Shown: positions 42,747 to 52,181, counted from the first letter of the stretch. The stretch is DNA of 64,000 bases from Clostridiales bacterium (GCA_004557245.1 SFEL01000007.1:124001-188000), one strand, 5' to 3'. Numbers and translations: made by a program. The notes: generated by a model from the sequence alone, not told the origin.

Positions 42747-45395
42747 ATGAGCGAACTCAAGCGTACTCAACTGTACGACGTCCACGTTGCGGCGGGGGCG
42801 GATATGGTGGACTTCGGCGGATGGGAGATGCCTATACAGTATCCCACCGGTATAGTGGCCGAGCATCTGTATACCCGTCACGCATGCGGCCTTTTTGACG
42901 TTTCCCACATGGGCAGGCTGCTTATCGAGGGCCCCGAGAGGATAGCATTCCTGCAGCATGTGCTTTCCAGCAACGTAATGGCGCTGGATATTAAGCAGGC
43001 ACAGTACGCCATAATCCCCGATGAAAACGGCAGCGCTATAGACGATGCGTATCTTTACAAGTTCAACGAGGATAATTTCCTGTTGGTGGTAAACGCCGCC
43101 AATACCGAAAAGGATCTTGCCCACCTTCTGCCCATAGCAAAGGACTACGACTGCACCATAACCGACATATCCAAGGACTACGCTGCAATAGCTGTTCAGG
43201 GCCCCAAAAGCAAGGAAATAATGCTCACCCTCACCAAGGGTAAGGCTATAACCGAACCCATGAAGAATGCGCTGAACATAGTAGAACTTGAGGGTCATAA
43301 GGCCTGGGTAGCCAAGACCGGCTACACCGGCGAGCCTTTGGGCTACGAGGTATACGTAAAGAGCTGCGATGCCGAGTGGCTGTGGAACCGCCTCGTAGAG
43401 CTGGGCGGCAAGCCGGCAGGCCTTGGCGCCAGAGATACCCTGCGCCTTGAGGCGGGCCTTCCCCTGTACGGCCACGAGATGGGTAAGGGCCCCGATGGCA
43501 GCGACATGCCCATATTCGCCGTGTCCCTGGCCAAGTTTGCCGTAAGCTTCTCCGATCAGAAGGGCGATTTCATTGGCAGGGCGGCCCTCACAAGGCAGTC
43601 AGAGGCCTTTAAGAAGATAATGAACCGCGACTTCTCCGGTATGGACGTTCTGCCCAAGCGCATAATGCCCATAACCCTGCTGGACCGCGGCGTAATGCGC
43701 GCAGGCATGGAAATATACCGGAACGGAGAGCTTGTGGGCTGGGTCACCAGCGGCACAATGGTGCCATACTACCGCAGCGAGGGCGAAGGCTTGGCAACCG
43801 TAATAACCGACGAGACTGCCAAGCGCTCCATCGGCATGTGCTATATCGCCAGCGACGTGCTGGAGGACGATATGGTGGAGATAGACGTACGCGGCAAGCG
43901 GCTCAAGGCAGTTATACCTCCGTATCATATGAGGGTGGACGCTCCTCCTTTTGCACGCCCGATAATCTACGGCTATGAGCCCGCCCAGATGGATGTTAAG
44001 GTAGACGACAGGGCCAAGAAGGCCGTCGAGCTCATATTCGACGCTACCCACAACCACGAATGGCGCCAGCATCAGTGCATCAACCTGATACCTTCCGAGA
44101 ACAGCGCCAGCCGTGCGGTACAGCTCCTCTGCGCCTCCGACCCCTCTTTCAGGTATGCGGAGCACAAGAAGGTAAAGTCCTTCTACGATCAGGAGATATT
44201 CTACTATCAGGGCACTAAGTTTATAGATCGTGTAGAGCAGCTTCTCGTGGAGCAGATGAAGGAATACTTCAACTGCACAGAGGTAGAGACGAGGGTCATC
44301 AGCGGGCAGATGTCCAACATGGCCACATTCTCCGCCCTTATGGACTGGAAGAACCGCCTTGACCGCAAGCACACCCCCCAGCGCCTGGGCTATGTGATGA
44401 ATAACCATATAATCAAGGGCGGCCACCTTTCCGCGCAGCCCATGGGCGCCCTGCGCGACTATATTGCCATCGACCCCGTTACCGAGCGGCATGCCATAGT
44501 GAACTTCCCGGTATGCGAGGACAATATCTACAAGATAGACGTTGAGGAAACCAAGAAGCTCATCGACCAGTACAGGCCTGAGCTGATAATCTTCGGCAAG
44601 TCCATGGTACTGCATAAGGAGCCCGTAGCGGCTATACGCAAGTTCGTGGACGAGCAGAACATACCCACCACCATAATGTACGATATGGCTCATGTTCTGG
44701 GCCTGGTGGGCGACTACTTCCAGAAGCCCTTCGAGGAGGGCGCCGAGATAGTCACCGGCTCCACTCATAAGACCTTCTTCGGCCCCCAGCGTGGCGTGAT
44801 AGCTACCAACTGGAAGAAGGAAGACCTGAAGTACGGCCTCTGGGAGACCATACAGAGCCGCGCCTTCCCCGGCAGCGTATCCAACCACCACTTGGGCACC
44901 CAGCTTGGCCTGCTGATGGCTGCATACGAGATGAACACCTTCAAGGCCCAGTACCAGAAGGCGATAATCGAGAACGCCAAGCACTTTGCCAAGGCCCTGA
45001 AGAAACAGGGACTGGACGTTGCGGGCGACCCCGAGATCGGCTACACAGAGACCCATCAGGTAATAGCCTCAGTAGGCTACGGCATGGGCCCCGAGATCGC
45101 CGAGCGCCTGGAGCGCAACAACATAATCGTCAACTATCAGGCTACCCCCGATGAGGAAGGCTTCACCGCCTCCGGCGCGCTGCGTATGGGCATGAGCGAG
45201 ATGACCCGCTTTGGCTTCGGCTTTGAGGAGTTCGACAAGCTGGCAGAGCTGATGGCAGACTGCATACTGCGCGGCAAGGAAGTAGGCGACGAGGTAACAA
45301 AGCTCCGCAGCGGCTACACCAAGATGCACTACTGCTTCGACGATGAGGAAATGCTCAACGCCTTGGAGAGCTTTTCCGCAAAGATAGGCCTGTAA
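42747..45395 (+). CDS. Fused aminomethyltransferase (GcvT) - serine hydroxymethyltransferase
   Basis: An 882-residue single frame. Residues about 1-400 are GcvT: VDFGGWEMPIQY, DVSHMGRL, AIDDAYLYKF with the catalytic Asp region, and VTSGTMVPYYR. Residues about 430-882 are a PLP SHMT domain: NLIPSENSAS, FYYQGTKF, YDMAHVLGLV, GSTHKTFFGPQRG with the PLP Lys at 675, and SGALRMGMSEMTRFGF with the carboxylate-binding Arg. No internal start or stop divides them. GcvT makes methylene-THF from the aminomethyl group on GcvH; SHMT adds that carbon to glycine to give serine. RBS AGGAGG is 6-7 bases before ATG. Confidence 0.93.
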   Translation: MSELKRTQLYDVHVAAGADMVDFGGWEMPIQYPTGIVAEHLYTRHACGLFDVSHMGRLLIEGPERIAFLQHVLSSNVMALDIKQAQYAIIPDENGSAIDDAYLYKFNEDNFLLVVNAANTEKDLAHLLPIAKDYDCTITDISKDYAAIAVQGPKSKEIMLTLTKGKAITEPMKNALNIVELEGHKAWVAKTGYTGEPLGYEVYVKSCDAEWLWNRLVELGGKPAGLGARDTLRLEAGLPLYGHEMGKGPDGSDMPIFAVSLAKFAVSFSDQKGDFIGRAALTRQSEAFKKIMNRDFSGMDVLPKRIMPITLLDRGVMRAGMEIYRNGELVGWVTSGTMVPYYRSEGEGLATVITDETAKRSIGMCYIASDVLEDDMVEIDVRGKRLKAVIPPYHMRVDAPPFARPIIYGYEPAQMDVKVDDRAKKAVELIFDATHNHEWRQHQCINLIPSENSASRAVQLLCASDPSFRYAEHKKVKSFYDQEIFYYQGTKFIDRVEQLLVEQMKEYFNCTEVETRVISGQMSNMATFSALMDWKNRLDRKHTPQRLGYVMNNHIIKGGHLSAQPMGALRDYIAIDPVTERHAIVNFPVCEDNIYKIDVEETKKLIDQYRPELIIFGKSMVLHKEPVAAIRKFVDEQNIPTTIMYDMAHVLGLVGDYFQKPFEEGAEIVTGSTHKTFFGPQRGVIATNWKKEDLKYGLWETIQSRAFPGSVSNHHLGTQLGLLMAAYEMNTFKAQYQKAIIENAKHFAKALKKQGLDVAGDPEIGYTETHQVIASVGYGMGPEIAERLERNNIIVNYQATPDEEGFTASGALRMGMSEMTRFGFGFEEFDKLAELMADCILRGKEVGDEVTKLRSGYTKMHYCFDDEEMLNALESFSAKIGL

Positions 45396-45416
45396 TAAGG
45401 CGCAAACCTAAGACGA

Positions 45417-45439
45417 CCCGCCCGGGACTTCCGGGCGGG
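45417..45439 (+). other. GC-rich hairpin inside the glycine operon
   Basis: CCCGCCCGG (45417-45425) / CCGGGCGGG (45431-45439), loop GACTT, followed by an A-rich stretch. Lacking a T tract, it is more likely a processing or stability element between the fusion gene and gcvH than a terminator. Confidence 0.55.
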
Positions 45440-45484
45440 ATGAAAAAACAAAACATATAGAATAGTTTAACGGAGGTATTTAAC

Positions 45485-45862
45485 ATGAATTATCCCAACG
45501 AGCTCAGCTACTCCAAGTCCCATGAATGGGTAAAGATGGATGGCGATACCGCCATAATCGGCATTTCCGATTTCGCGCAGGACGCCCTTGGCGACGTGGT
45601 ATTCGTAAACCTGCCCGCAGAGGGCGACGACGTCACCGCCGCCGAAGCCTTTGGCGACGTTGAGTCCGTCAAGGCCGTATCCGATCTGATTTGCCCCGTT
45701 ACCGGCAAGGTTGCAGCCATAAACGAAGAGCTGCTGGATTCCCCCGAGCTGCTCAATTCCGATCCCTACGGCGCATGGATAATCAAGGTCGAGGGCATCA
45801 CCGACAAGGAAGAGCTGCTGGACGCGGCGGCATACGAAGAGTTCTGCGCGCAGGAGGGCTAA
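45485..45862 (+). CDS. gcvH: Glycine cleavage system H protein
   Basis: The 125-residue lipoyl carrier that shuttles the aminomethyl group from the P-protein to GcvT. The lipoylation site is Lys 63 in [12 protein letters not shown]. The beginning [20 protein letters not shown] is typical. RBS ACGGAGG lies before ATG. The operon also encodes the lipoate ligase that would modify it. Confidence 0.96.
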   Translation: MNYPNELSYSKSHEWVKMDGDTAIIGISDFAQDALGDVVFVNLPAEGDDVTAAEAFGDVESVKAVSDLICPVTGKVAAINEELLDSPELLNSDPYGAWIIKVEGITDKEELLDAAAYEEFCAQEG

Positions 45863-45865
45863 ATA

Positions 45866-47179
45866 ATGGGCAGCTACGTTCCATCTACAGAGGCGGAACG
45901 CAGAGAGATGCTCAAGGCCATCGGTCTTACGGATTACCGGGAGCTTTACCGCGATGTGCCTGAGAAGATGTATCTCGACGAACCGCTGAACATACCCGAG
46001 GGAATGAGCGAACTGGAGGTCAGCAACGCCATATCCGCAATGGCGGCCAAGAATAAGGTATTCAAGACCGTTCTCCGGGGCGCGGGCGCATATGACCACT
46101 ACATTCCCAGCATAGTGAAATACATTCCCACCAAGGAGGAGTTCCTTACCGCGTACACCCCCTATCAGGCCGAAATGAGCCAGGGCGTATTGCAGAGCAT
46201 ATTCGAGTATCAGACCATGATATGCGAGCTCACCGGCATGGACGTTTCCAACGCCTCCGTATACGACGGCGCTACTGCTGCGGGCGAGGCTGCCGCCATG
46301 TGTCGCGACCGCAAGCGCAGGGTGACGCTGGTTTCCGGAGCTTCCCACCCGGATACCATAAACACCGTACGCACTTACTGCTACGGCACCGGCGATGAGA
46401 TGCGCATCGTACCCATGAAGGACGGCAAGACCGATATGGCCGCTCTCCGTGAGATGCTCACCGAAGACGTGGCCTCCGTATATATCCAGCAGCCCAGCTT
46501 CTTCGGACAGCTGGAGGACGCGACGGCCATAGGCGAAATGGTACATGCTGCCGGCGCAATGTATATAATGGGCTGCAACCCCATAGCGTTGGCAATAATG
46601 AAGACCCCCAAGGACTGCGGCGCGGATATAGCGGTAGGCGAAGGTCAGCCTCTCGGCATGCCGCTTTCCTACGGCGGCCCATATCTCGGCTTTATGGCTA
46701 CCCTCACAAAGCACATGCGTAAGCTGCCCGGCCGCATAGTAGGCCAGACCACCGACAGCAAGGGCGATACAGCATATGTGCTTTCACTTCAGGCCCGCGA
46801 GCAGCATATACGCCGCGAAAAGGCCAGCAGCAACATCTGCTCCAATCAGGCTCTCTGCGCGTTTACGGCAGGCCTGTATATGGCCACAATGGGCCCCGAC
46901 GGCATGGCTGAAGCAGCAAATCAGTGCATGGCAAAGGCACACTACCTCGCCGCGAAGCTCTGCGAGATACCCGGCGTAATTCTTAAATACAAGGGCGACT
47001 TCTTCCATGAGTTCGTCACCGAGATGCCCCGTCAGGACGAGGTGCTCAAGGCTCTTGAGGACGCGGACATACTGGGCGGCCTGCCTGTAGAGGGCGGCAT
47101 AATGTGGTGCGCTACAGAGAAGGTAACAAAGGCTCAGCTGGACAAAGCCATAGAAGTAGTTAAGGAGGTGCTTGCGTAA
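45866..47179 (+). CDS. gcvPA: Glycine dehydrogenase (decarboxylating) subunit 1
   Basis: The N-terminal half of the P-protein, 437 residues, typical of the two-subunit form in Firmicutes and archaea. It has YDHYIPSIVKYIPTKEEFLT near residue 72 and FEYQTMICELTGMDVSNAS near 112. It forms a heterotetramer with GcvPB and decarboxylates glycine onto GcvH. The start is 3 bases after the gcvH stop and the stop overlaps the gcvPB ATG. Confidence 0.95.
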   Translation: MGSYVPSTEAERREMLKAIGLTDYRELYRDVPEKMYLDEPLNIPEGMSELEVSNAISAMAAKNKVFKTVLRGAGAYDHYIPSIVKYIPTKEEFLTAYTPYQAEMSQGVLQSIFEYQTMICELTGMDVSNASVYDGATAAGEAAAMCRDRKRRVTLVSGASHPDTINTVRTYCYGTGDEMRIVPMKDGKTDMAALREMLTEDVASVYIQQPSFFGQLEDATAIGEMVHAAGAMYIMGCNPIALAIMKTPKDCGADIAVGEGQPLGMPLSYGGPYLGFMATLTKHMRKLPGRIVGQTTDSKGDTAYVLSLQAREQHIRREKASSNICSNQALCAFTAGLYMATMGPDGMAEAANQCMAKAHYLAAKLCEIPGVILKYKGDFFHEFVTEMPRQDEVLKALEDADILGGLPVEGGIMWCATEKVTKAQLDKAIEVVKEVLA

Positions 47180-48582
47180 TGAAGCTGATATTCGAAAAGA
47201 GCGCGTCCGGACGCAAGTGCTCCATACTGCCCAAGTGCGATGTGGAGACCGTAGAGCTCCCCAAGGAGCTCCGGCGCGAAGTAAAACCCGCGCTGCCCGA
47301 AATGAGCGAGACCGACATTTCCCGTCACTATACCGAGCTGAACCACCGGGTACACGGCGTGAACTGCGGCTTTTATCCTCTGGGCTCCTGCACCATGAAG
47401 TACAATCCCCGCATTGACGAGGAGATGGCTGCGCTGCCAGGCTTTACAGCCATTCACCCACTCGCCCCCAAGCACACCACCGAAGGCTGCCGGGAAGTGC
47501 TCGACACCATACGCAAGTACCTTTGCGAGGTCACCGGAATGGCTGATATGACCTTCCAGCCTTCCGCAGGCGCCCACGGCGAGTTCACCGGCGTGCTGCT
47601 CATCAAGCAGTACCACGACAGCCGGGGGGATACTAAGCGCAAAAAGATAATCGTTCCCGATTCCGCCCACGGTACCAATCCCGCCACAGCGGCCATGTGC
47701 GGCTATGACGTGGTGAATATTGCCTCCGCTCCCAACGGCTGCGTGGACCTCGAGGCGCTGAAGGCGGTCCTTGGCGACGATACTGCCGGCCTTATGCTGA
47801 CTAACCCCAATACCGTAGGTATATTCGATGAGAACATACTTGAGATAACCCGTCTCGTGCATGAGGCAGGCGGCCTCTGCTACTATGATGGCGCAAACCT
47901 CAACGCCGTAATGGGCGTTGTACGCCCCGGCGACATGGGCTTCGACTGCATACATATGAACCTGCACAAGACCTTCGCAACTCCTCACGGCGGCGGCGGC
48001 CCAGGAGCCGGTGCGGTCGGCTGTAAGGACTTCCTTGCGAAGTTCCTGCCCCACAGCGCTATGATGGAAGGCGAGGGCCATATTCAGGTACGCGGCTTTG
48101 CAGGCAACTTCCTGGTAGTGGTCAAGGCGCTGACTTATATCATGACCCTTGGCCGCGAGGGCATACCCGAGGCAGCGAAGAATGCCGTGCTCAACGCAAA
48201 TTACCTCATGCGGAGGATACAGGGCACCTTCGAGCCTGCGTTCGACCGCATATGCATGCATGAGTTCGTGCTTGATCTTTCCGGCTTCAAGAAGGAGACG
48301 GGTGTTACCGCCCTGGACGTTGCCAAGTCCCTTATCGATTACGGCATGCATCCGCCAACAATGTACTTCCCCATGATAGTGCACGAGGCGCTTATGCTCG
48401 AGCCCACCGAGACCGAGAGCAAGGATACCCTGGACTGGGCAGCGGAGGTATACCGCAAGCTGTATGAGCTGGGCCATACCGACCCCGAGTATATGCACGG
48501 AGCTCCCCACAATGCACAGATAGGCAGACCTGACGAGGTCAAGGCGGCCCGAAACCCGATAGTCCGCTATACAAGGGCGTAA
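47179..48582 (+). CDS. gcvPB: Glycine dehydrogenase (decarboxylating) subunit 2
   Basis: The 467-residue PLP-binding half of the P-protein. The PLP lysine is Lys 264 in HMNLHKTFATPHGGGGPG. It also has GFYPLGSCTMKYNPRI near residue 70 and the substrate segment DSAHGTNPATAAM near 160. It overlaps gcvPA by one base, as expected for coupled translation of two subunits. Confidence 0.96.
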   Translation: MKLIFEKSASGRKCSILPKCDVETVELPKELRREVKPALPEMSETDISRHYTELNHRVHGVNCGFYPLGSCTMKYNPRIDEEMAALPGFTAIHPLAPKHTTEGCREVLDTIRKYLCEVTGMADMTFQPSAGAHGEFTGVLLIKQYHDSRGDTKRKKIIVPDSAHGTNPATAAMCGYDVVNIASAPNGCVDLEALKAVLGDDTAGLMLTNPNTVGIFDENILEITRLVHEAGGLCYYDGANLNAVMGVVRPGDMGFDCIHMNLHKTFATPHGGGGPGAGAVGCKDFLAKFLPHSAMMEGEGHIQVRGFAGNFLVVVKALTYIMTLGREGIPEAAKNAVLNANYLMRRIQGTFEPAFDRICMHEFVLDLSGFKKETGVTALDVAKSLIDYGMHPPTMYFPMIVHEALMLEPTETESKDTLDWAAEVYRKLYELGHTDPEYMHGAPHNAQIGRPDEVKAARNPIVRYTRA

Positions 48583-48597
48583 ACATAACGGCGAATA

Positions 48598-49578
48598 ATG
48601 ATAGATAAACTCAAGCTTTACAGGGGTCAAAGCTTTGACCCCTTTTTCAATTTGGCGGTGGAGGAATATCTGCTGCAAAATACAGATGAGGGCTGCTGCA
48701 CGCTGTATCTCTGGCAGAACCAGAATACCGTGGTGATAGGCCGCAACCAGAACGCTTTCAAGGAATGCCGTACCACTCTTCTGGAGGATGAAGGAGGAAA
48801 GCTGGCCCGGAGGCTCTCGGGCGGCGGTGCGGTTTTTCACGATCTTGGCAACCTGAATTTTACCTTTTTAGTTCCCACAGCGGATTACGATCTGGACAAG
48901 CAGCTCAAAGTGATAGAGCTTGCATGCGAAAAGCTGGGCGTGAAGGTCGAACGTTCCGGACGTAACGACATACTGGCAGATGGGCGCAAGTTCTCCGGCA
49001 ACGCATTTTACAAGAACGGACCCCGCGCATACCATCACGGCACACTCATGGTGGACGTGGACCGAGAAAAAATGGGCCGGTATCTCAACCCCTCAAAGGC
49101 CAAGCTGTCATCAAAGGGAGTGGATTCAGTTCGCTCAAGGGTAGTTAACTTGAAGGAGCTTGCATCGGATACCACGATAGAACTGCTTTCTCAGAAGCTT
49201 GCTGAGGCGTTTGGCCAGGTGTACGGTCTGCCATATGAAGAGATAGGCCTTACGGAGCAGGACAAAGCCGCCATGCAGCCGCTGTTCGAAAAGTACTCAA
49301 GCTGGGAGTGGCGTCTGGGCCGGGAGATACCGTTTACGTTCGAATGCGGCAAAAGGTTTCCTTGGGGCAGCGTACAGATACAGCTCATGGTGGACGGCGG
49401 CACGGTAAAGGAGGCGGAGGTGTACTCCGACTCGATGGACTGGAGCATAGCCGAAAAGCTGAAGCAGGCCTTCGAGGGCAAAAGCTTCAGCGAGGCTGCT
49501 CTTTGCCTGGCTGCGGAGAAGGCCTGTACGGATATCGCATCGGATATCTGCCGTATGATCCAAGAACAGGAGATATAA
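48598..49578 (+). CDS. lplA: Lipoate--protein ligase
   Basis: A 326-residue ligase that attaches free lipoate to GcvH. The catalytic domain has TVVIGRNQNAFKEC near residue 45, RRLSGGGAVFHDLGNLNF near 70, and the catalytic KFSGNAFYKNG near 132; a C-terminal accessory domain follows. ATG 48598 follows GGCGAATA, a weak ribosome site, 15 bases after gcvPB. Placement in the gcv operon points to GcvH as its target. Confidence 0.94.
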   Translation: MIDKLKLYRGQSFDPFFNLAVEEYLLQNTDEGCCTLYLWQNQNTVVIGRNQNAFKECRTTLLEDEGGKLARRLSGGGAVFHDLGNLNFTFLVPTADYDLDKQLKVIELACEKLGVKVERSGRNDILADGRKFSGNAFYKNGPRAYHHGTLMVDVDREKMGRYLNPSKAKLSSKGVDSVRSRVVNLKELASDTTIELLSQKLAEAFGQVYGLPYEEIGLTEQDKAAMQPLFEKYSSWEWRLGREIPFTFECGKRFPWGSVQIQLMVDGGTVKEAEVYSDSMDWSIAEKLKQAFEGKSFSEAALCLAAEKACTDIASDICRMIQEQEI

Positions 49579-49583
49579 TATTT

Positions 49584-50972
49584 ATGAAGGAATACCAACT
49601 GATAGTGATAGGCGCGGGCCCCGGAGGCTATGTGGCCGCGCTGCGCGCGGCAAAGCTGGGCATGACCGTTGCCGTAGTAGAAAACCGCGAGGCGGGCGGC
49701 ACCTGCCTCAATAGAGGCTGCATACCCACAAAGACGCTGCTGCATTCCTCCGAGGCGTATCATGCTGCCACAGCCAGCGCCGGCATTGGCATACATGTTG
49801 AAGGTGCGCGTGCGGATATGAACGAGATATTTGCCTACAAGCGGCAGATATCCGCTAAGCTCAGCTCCGGCATAGAGAGCCTTTTTAAGGGCGCAAAGAT
49901 AGACCTGATCAGGGGGCGCGCCCAAATAACCGCTCCCGGCCGCGTACATGTGGAGCTGAACGAGGGCGGCTGCGATGAACTGGCGGCGGAAAAGATAATC
50001 GCCGCTACGGGTTCCGTACCGGCCCGCCCGCCTATAACCGGGCTGGACCTTCCCGGTGTAATGACTTCCGACGAGCTGTTGGAGGGCTGTGACCATCTGT
50101 ACGAGTCCATAATAATAATTGGCGGCGGCGTGATAGGCATAGAATTCGCCACATTTTACAGCGACCTCGGCTGCAAGGTGACCGTCATAGAGGGTATGGA
50201 CAGGCTGCTGCCCAATATGGACCGCGAGCTCGGCCAAAACCTCGCCATGATACTTAAAAAACAGGGCGTGAATGTGTTCGTTAACTCCATGGTACAATGC
50301 GTGGAGAAGGACGAAAGCGGCCTCACGGTGCGCTTTAGTGAAAAGGGCAAGGACAACTCGATAACCGGCGAGGCTGTGCTCTGTGCCATAGGCCGCAAAC
50401 CCTATATGGACGGCCTGTTTGCAGAGAATTTAGCGCCCGAGATGGACCGCAGGAGCATAAAGGTAGACGAGAAGTATCAGACCAGCATACCCGGGGTGTA
50501 CGCCATAGGCGATGTATCCGCGAAGATTCAGCTTGCCCACGTTGCCTCCGCACAGGGTACAGCATGCGTCGATATGATGAACGGCATAGAGAACAGCGTG
50601 GATATGAACGTTGTGCCCAGCGTCATATACTGCCGGCCCGAGATAGCGGTGGTAGGAATGACGGAGGCCGAGGCCAGGGAAGCGGGAATACCTGCAAAAG
50701 CCGGCAAATGCGTAATGTTTGGCAACGCCAGAACGCTTATCGCCGATCCTGGCCGCTGCTTTATGAAGGTCGTAGCCAATGCCGAGACCCGCGAGATAAT
50801 AGGCGCGCAGCTCATGTGTGAGCACAGCTCTGACATGATAAGCGAGATATCCGAGGCTATGGCGAACCATCTCACCGTGGAAGGACTGCTCAAGGTAATG
50901 CGCCCCCACCCATCCTTCGAGGAGGCGTTGAGCGAAGCGCTGGAGGATCTTGCGACAAAGCTGAATAAGTAG
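49584..50972 (+). CDS. lpdA: Dihydrolipoyl dehydrogenase (L protein)
   Basis: A 462-residue flavoprotein disulfide reductase that reoxidises dihydrolipoyl-GcvH with NAD. The FAD motif VIGAGPGGYVAAL is at residues 8-20, the redox Cys pair at 41 and 46 (GGTCLNRGCIPTKTLL), the NAD motif IIIGGGVIGIEFA near 175, and a C-terminal His-Glu pair in MRPHPSFEEAL. Start ATG 49584 follows CAGGAGATAT 5 bases after lplA; a longer upstream frame is not supported. Last gene of the operon. Confidence 0.95.
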   Translation: MKEYQLIVIGAGPGGYVAALRAAKLGMTVAVVENREAGGTCLNRGCIPTKTLLHSSEAYHAATASAGIGIHVEGARADMNEIFAYKRQISAKLSSGIESLFKGAKIDLIRGRAQITAPGRVHVELNEGGCDELAAEKIIAATGSVPARPPITGLDLPGVMTSDELLEGCDHLYESIIIIGGGVIGIEFATFYSDLGCKVTVIEGMDRLLPNMDRELGQNLAMILKKQGVNVFVNSMVQCVEKDESGLTVRFSEKGKDNSITGEAVLCAIGRKPYMDGLFAENLAPEMDRRSIKVDEKYQTSIPGVYAIGDVSAKIQLAHVASAQGTACVDMMNGIENSVDMNVVPSVIYCRPEIAVVGMTEAEAREAGIPAKAGKCVMFGNARTLIADPGRCFMKVVANAETREIIGAQLMCEHSSDMISEISEAMANHLTVEGLLKVMRPHPSFEEALSEALEDLATKLNK

Positions 50973-51010
50973 TTTGAATCATCAGGGCTGCCATTAAAAC
51001 GGCAAGCTTA

Positions 51011-51042
51011 AAACGGGAGAGCTTAAAAGCTCTCCCGTTTTT
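51011..51042. terminator. Bidirectional terminator after lpdA
   Basis: AAACGGGAGAGCTT (51011-51024) / AAGCTCTCCCGTTT (51027-51040), a 14-base perfect stem with a 2-base gap, between convergent genes. Confidence 0.88.
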
Positions 51043-51046
51043 GAGA

Positions 51047-51577
51047 TTATTTTGATATAAGCTTGGCTCTTTCCAGCGCCATTACGAGCAGCGGTATGAG
51101 CAGTATATGCAGTATTATTCCGGGTATTGCCCCCGTGAACGCCCCTGCCCAGAAGGCGGCAAAGCCGAACTTTGACGGATCCAGTCCGGTGCAGAGAAAC
51201 CGCGCCGCGCCCCATACCAGACGGCCGGCTATCATTGCCACTATGAGAGAAACGTATATGTTGCTCTTTTTCTTTGGCAACGCCCTGTACATAAGCCCTG
51301 CCACAACGCCGTATGTGGCCAGCTCAAAAGCCATACAAAGTGCTGTTGGGTACATTGGAGGCATGCCGAATATCACAGAGCGCAGAAGCGGAGCTACCGC
51401 TCCCACAGCCAGTCCCCAGGGCCAACCGCATACGAAGCCGCAGAGGAGCACAGGTATGTGCATTGGGGAAAGCATTGAGCCTATCTGCGGTATCTGTCCC
51501 GTCAAAAATGGCAGCACCAGCGCCAGCGCCAGAAACGCTGCGGCAAATACTACTGTTCTCACATTGTTGTTTTTCAT
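51047..51577 (-). CDS. ECF transporter S component, substrate unassigned
   Basis: A 176-residue membrane protein with five to six helices. It has LSPMHIPVLLCGFVCGWPWG near residue 35 and MPPMYPTALCMAFELATYG, both features of the ECF substrate-binding family. Vitamins such as folate, pantothenate or riboflavin are possible, but motifs alone do not decide. ATG 51577 is preceded by AAGGGAGC; a 16-codon extension upstream is less likely. No energising ECF-AAT genes lie nearby, so it probably uses a shared module. Confidence 0.8.
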   Translation of the reverse strand: MKNNNVRTVVFAAAFLALALVLPFLTGQIPQIGSMLSPMHIPVLLCGFVCGWPWGLAVGAVAPLLRSVIFGMPPMYPTALCMAFELATYGVVAGLMYRALPKKKSNIYVSLIVAMIAGRLVWGAARFLCTGLDPSKFGFAAFWAGAFTGAIPGIILHILLIPLLVMALERAKLISK

Positions 51578-51589
51578 AAGGTAAAGCTC

Positions 51590-51761
51590 CCTTCCTGATG
51601 GCATAAAACAAGCGCCGCCATCCATTCTGGGAAAGCGACGCCTTCATGACATCACAAAAAAATAGTATTAATTCAGGGTTTAATTTCAAGGGAACTTCTG
51701 TTCCTATGCCCTCTTCTGAGCAGCATAGGCCTATTGTACACGAAAAGCCGTCCATTGGCAA
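51590..51761 (-). promoter_or_regulatory. Promoter and structured leader of the ECF S-component gene
   Basis: Minus strand TTGCCA (51761-51756), 17-base spacer, TACAAT (51738-51733). The leader of about 150 bases starts with a hairpin CCTATGC/GCATAGG (51729-51703) and contains a run of T near 51665-51656. It could be a riboswitch for the transported vitamin, but it does not match any class I can recall. Confidence 0.5.
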
Positions 51762-51770
51762 GATACAAGT

Positions 51771-52181
51771 TTATCTTTGCATTACACTTTCGAGTTTGGC
51801 CATAGCGTCTAATATGAGAGCTGTCAGAGACAGATCCGGAACGCCTGCCACAATATTGTCACACCTGTTTACGGGCATGAGTATTCGCACCGCGTCCGCC
51901 TGGGCAACGGCGACCGCCATCGCGGGCGTTATCTCCCCAAAGAGAGAATCCGCTATGACTATGCCTATGGGGCCTATTATTATATCCGCCTTGCGGCAAG
52001 CGACGATAAGTGGGTTCTCCCCCGTGGCCGCCTGATGGGCGCCGGCCTTTGCCATGGCTACTGTAGCGGCTGAATTGGTACCCACCGCCATAAGCTTCGC
52101 ATCGGGGTACTTTTCCGCTATGGACTTTACCATCTGGCAGCCCAGCTTGCCGCCCTGACCGTCTATTACAAGTATATTCAT
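51771..52181 (-). CDS. DUF3842 protein
   Basis: A 136-residue protein starting MNILVIDGQGGKLGCQMVKS, a nucleotide-binding-like opening shared by DUF3842. The middle segment ADIIIGPIGIVIADSLFGEI is also typical. Function unknown. Its ATG overlaps the stop of the upstream gene (ATGA), so both are translated together. No membrane segments. Confidence 0.82.
   Translation of the reverse strand: MNILVIDGQGGKLGCQMVKSIAEKYPDAKLMAVGTNSAATVAMAKAGAHQAATGENPLIVACRKADIIIGPIGIVIADSLFGEITPAMAVAVAQADAVRILMPVNRCDNIVAGVPDLSLTALILDAMAKLESVMQR

Noticed and set aside
43599..48840. Long minus-strand frames of 485 and 568 codons opposite the gcv operon, and similar ones opposite copA
   Set aside because: All lie antisense to genes with clear family motifs; the His/Tyr/Leu-rich products show no motif and no start signals.
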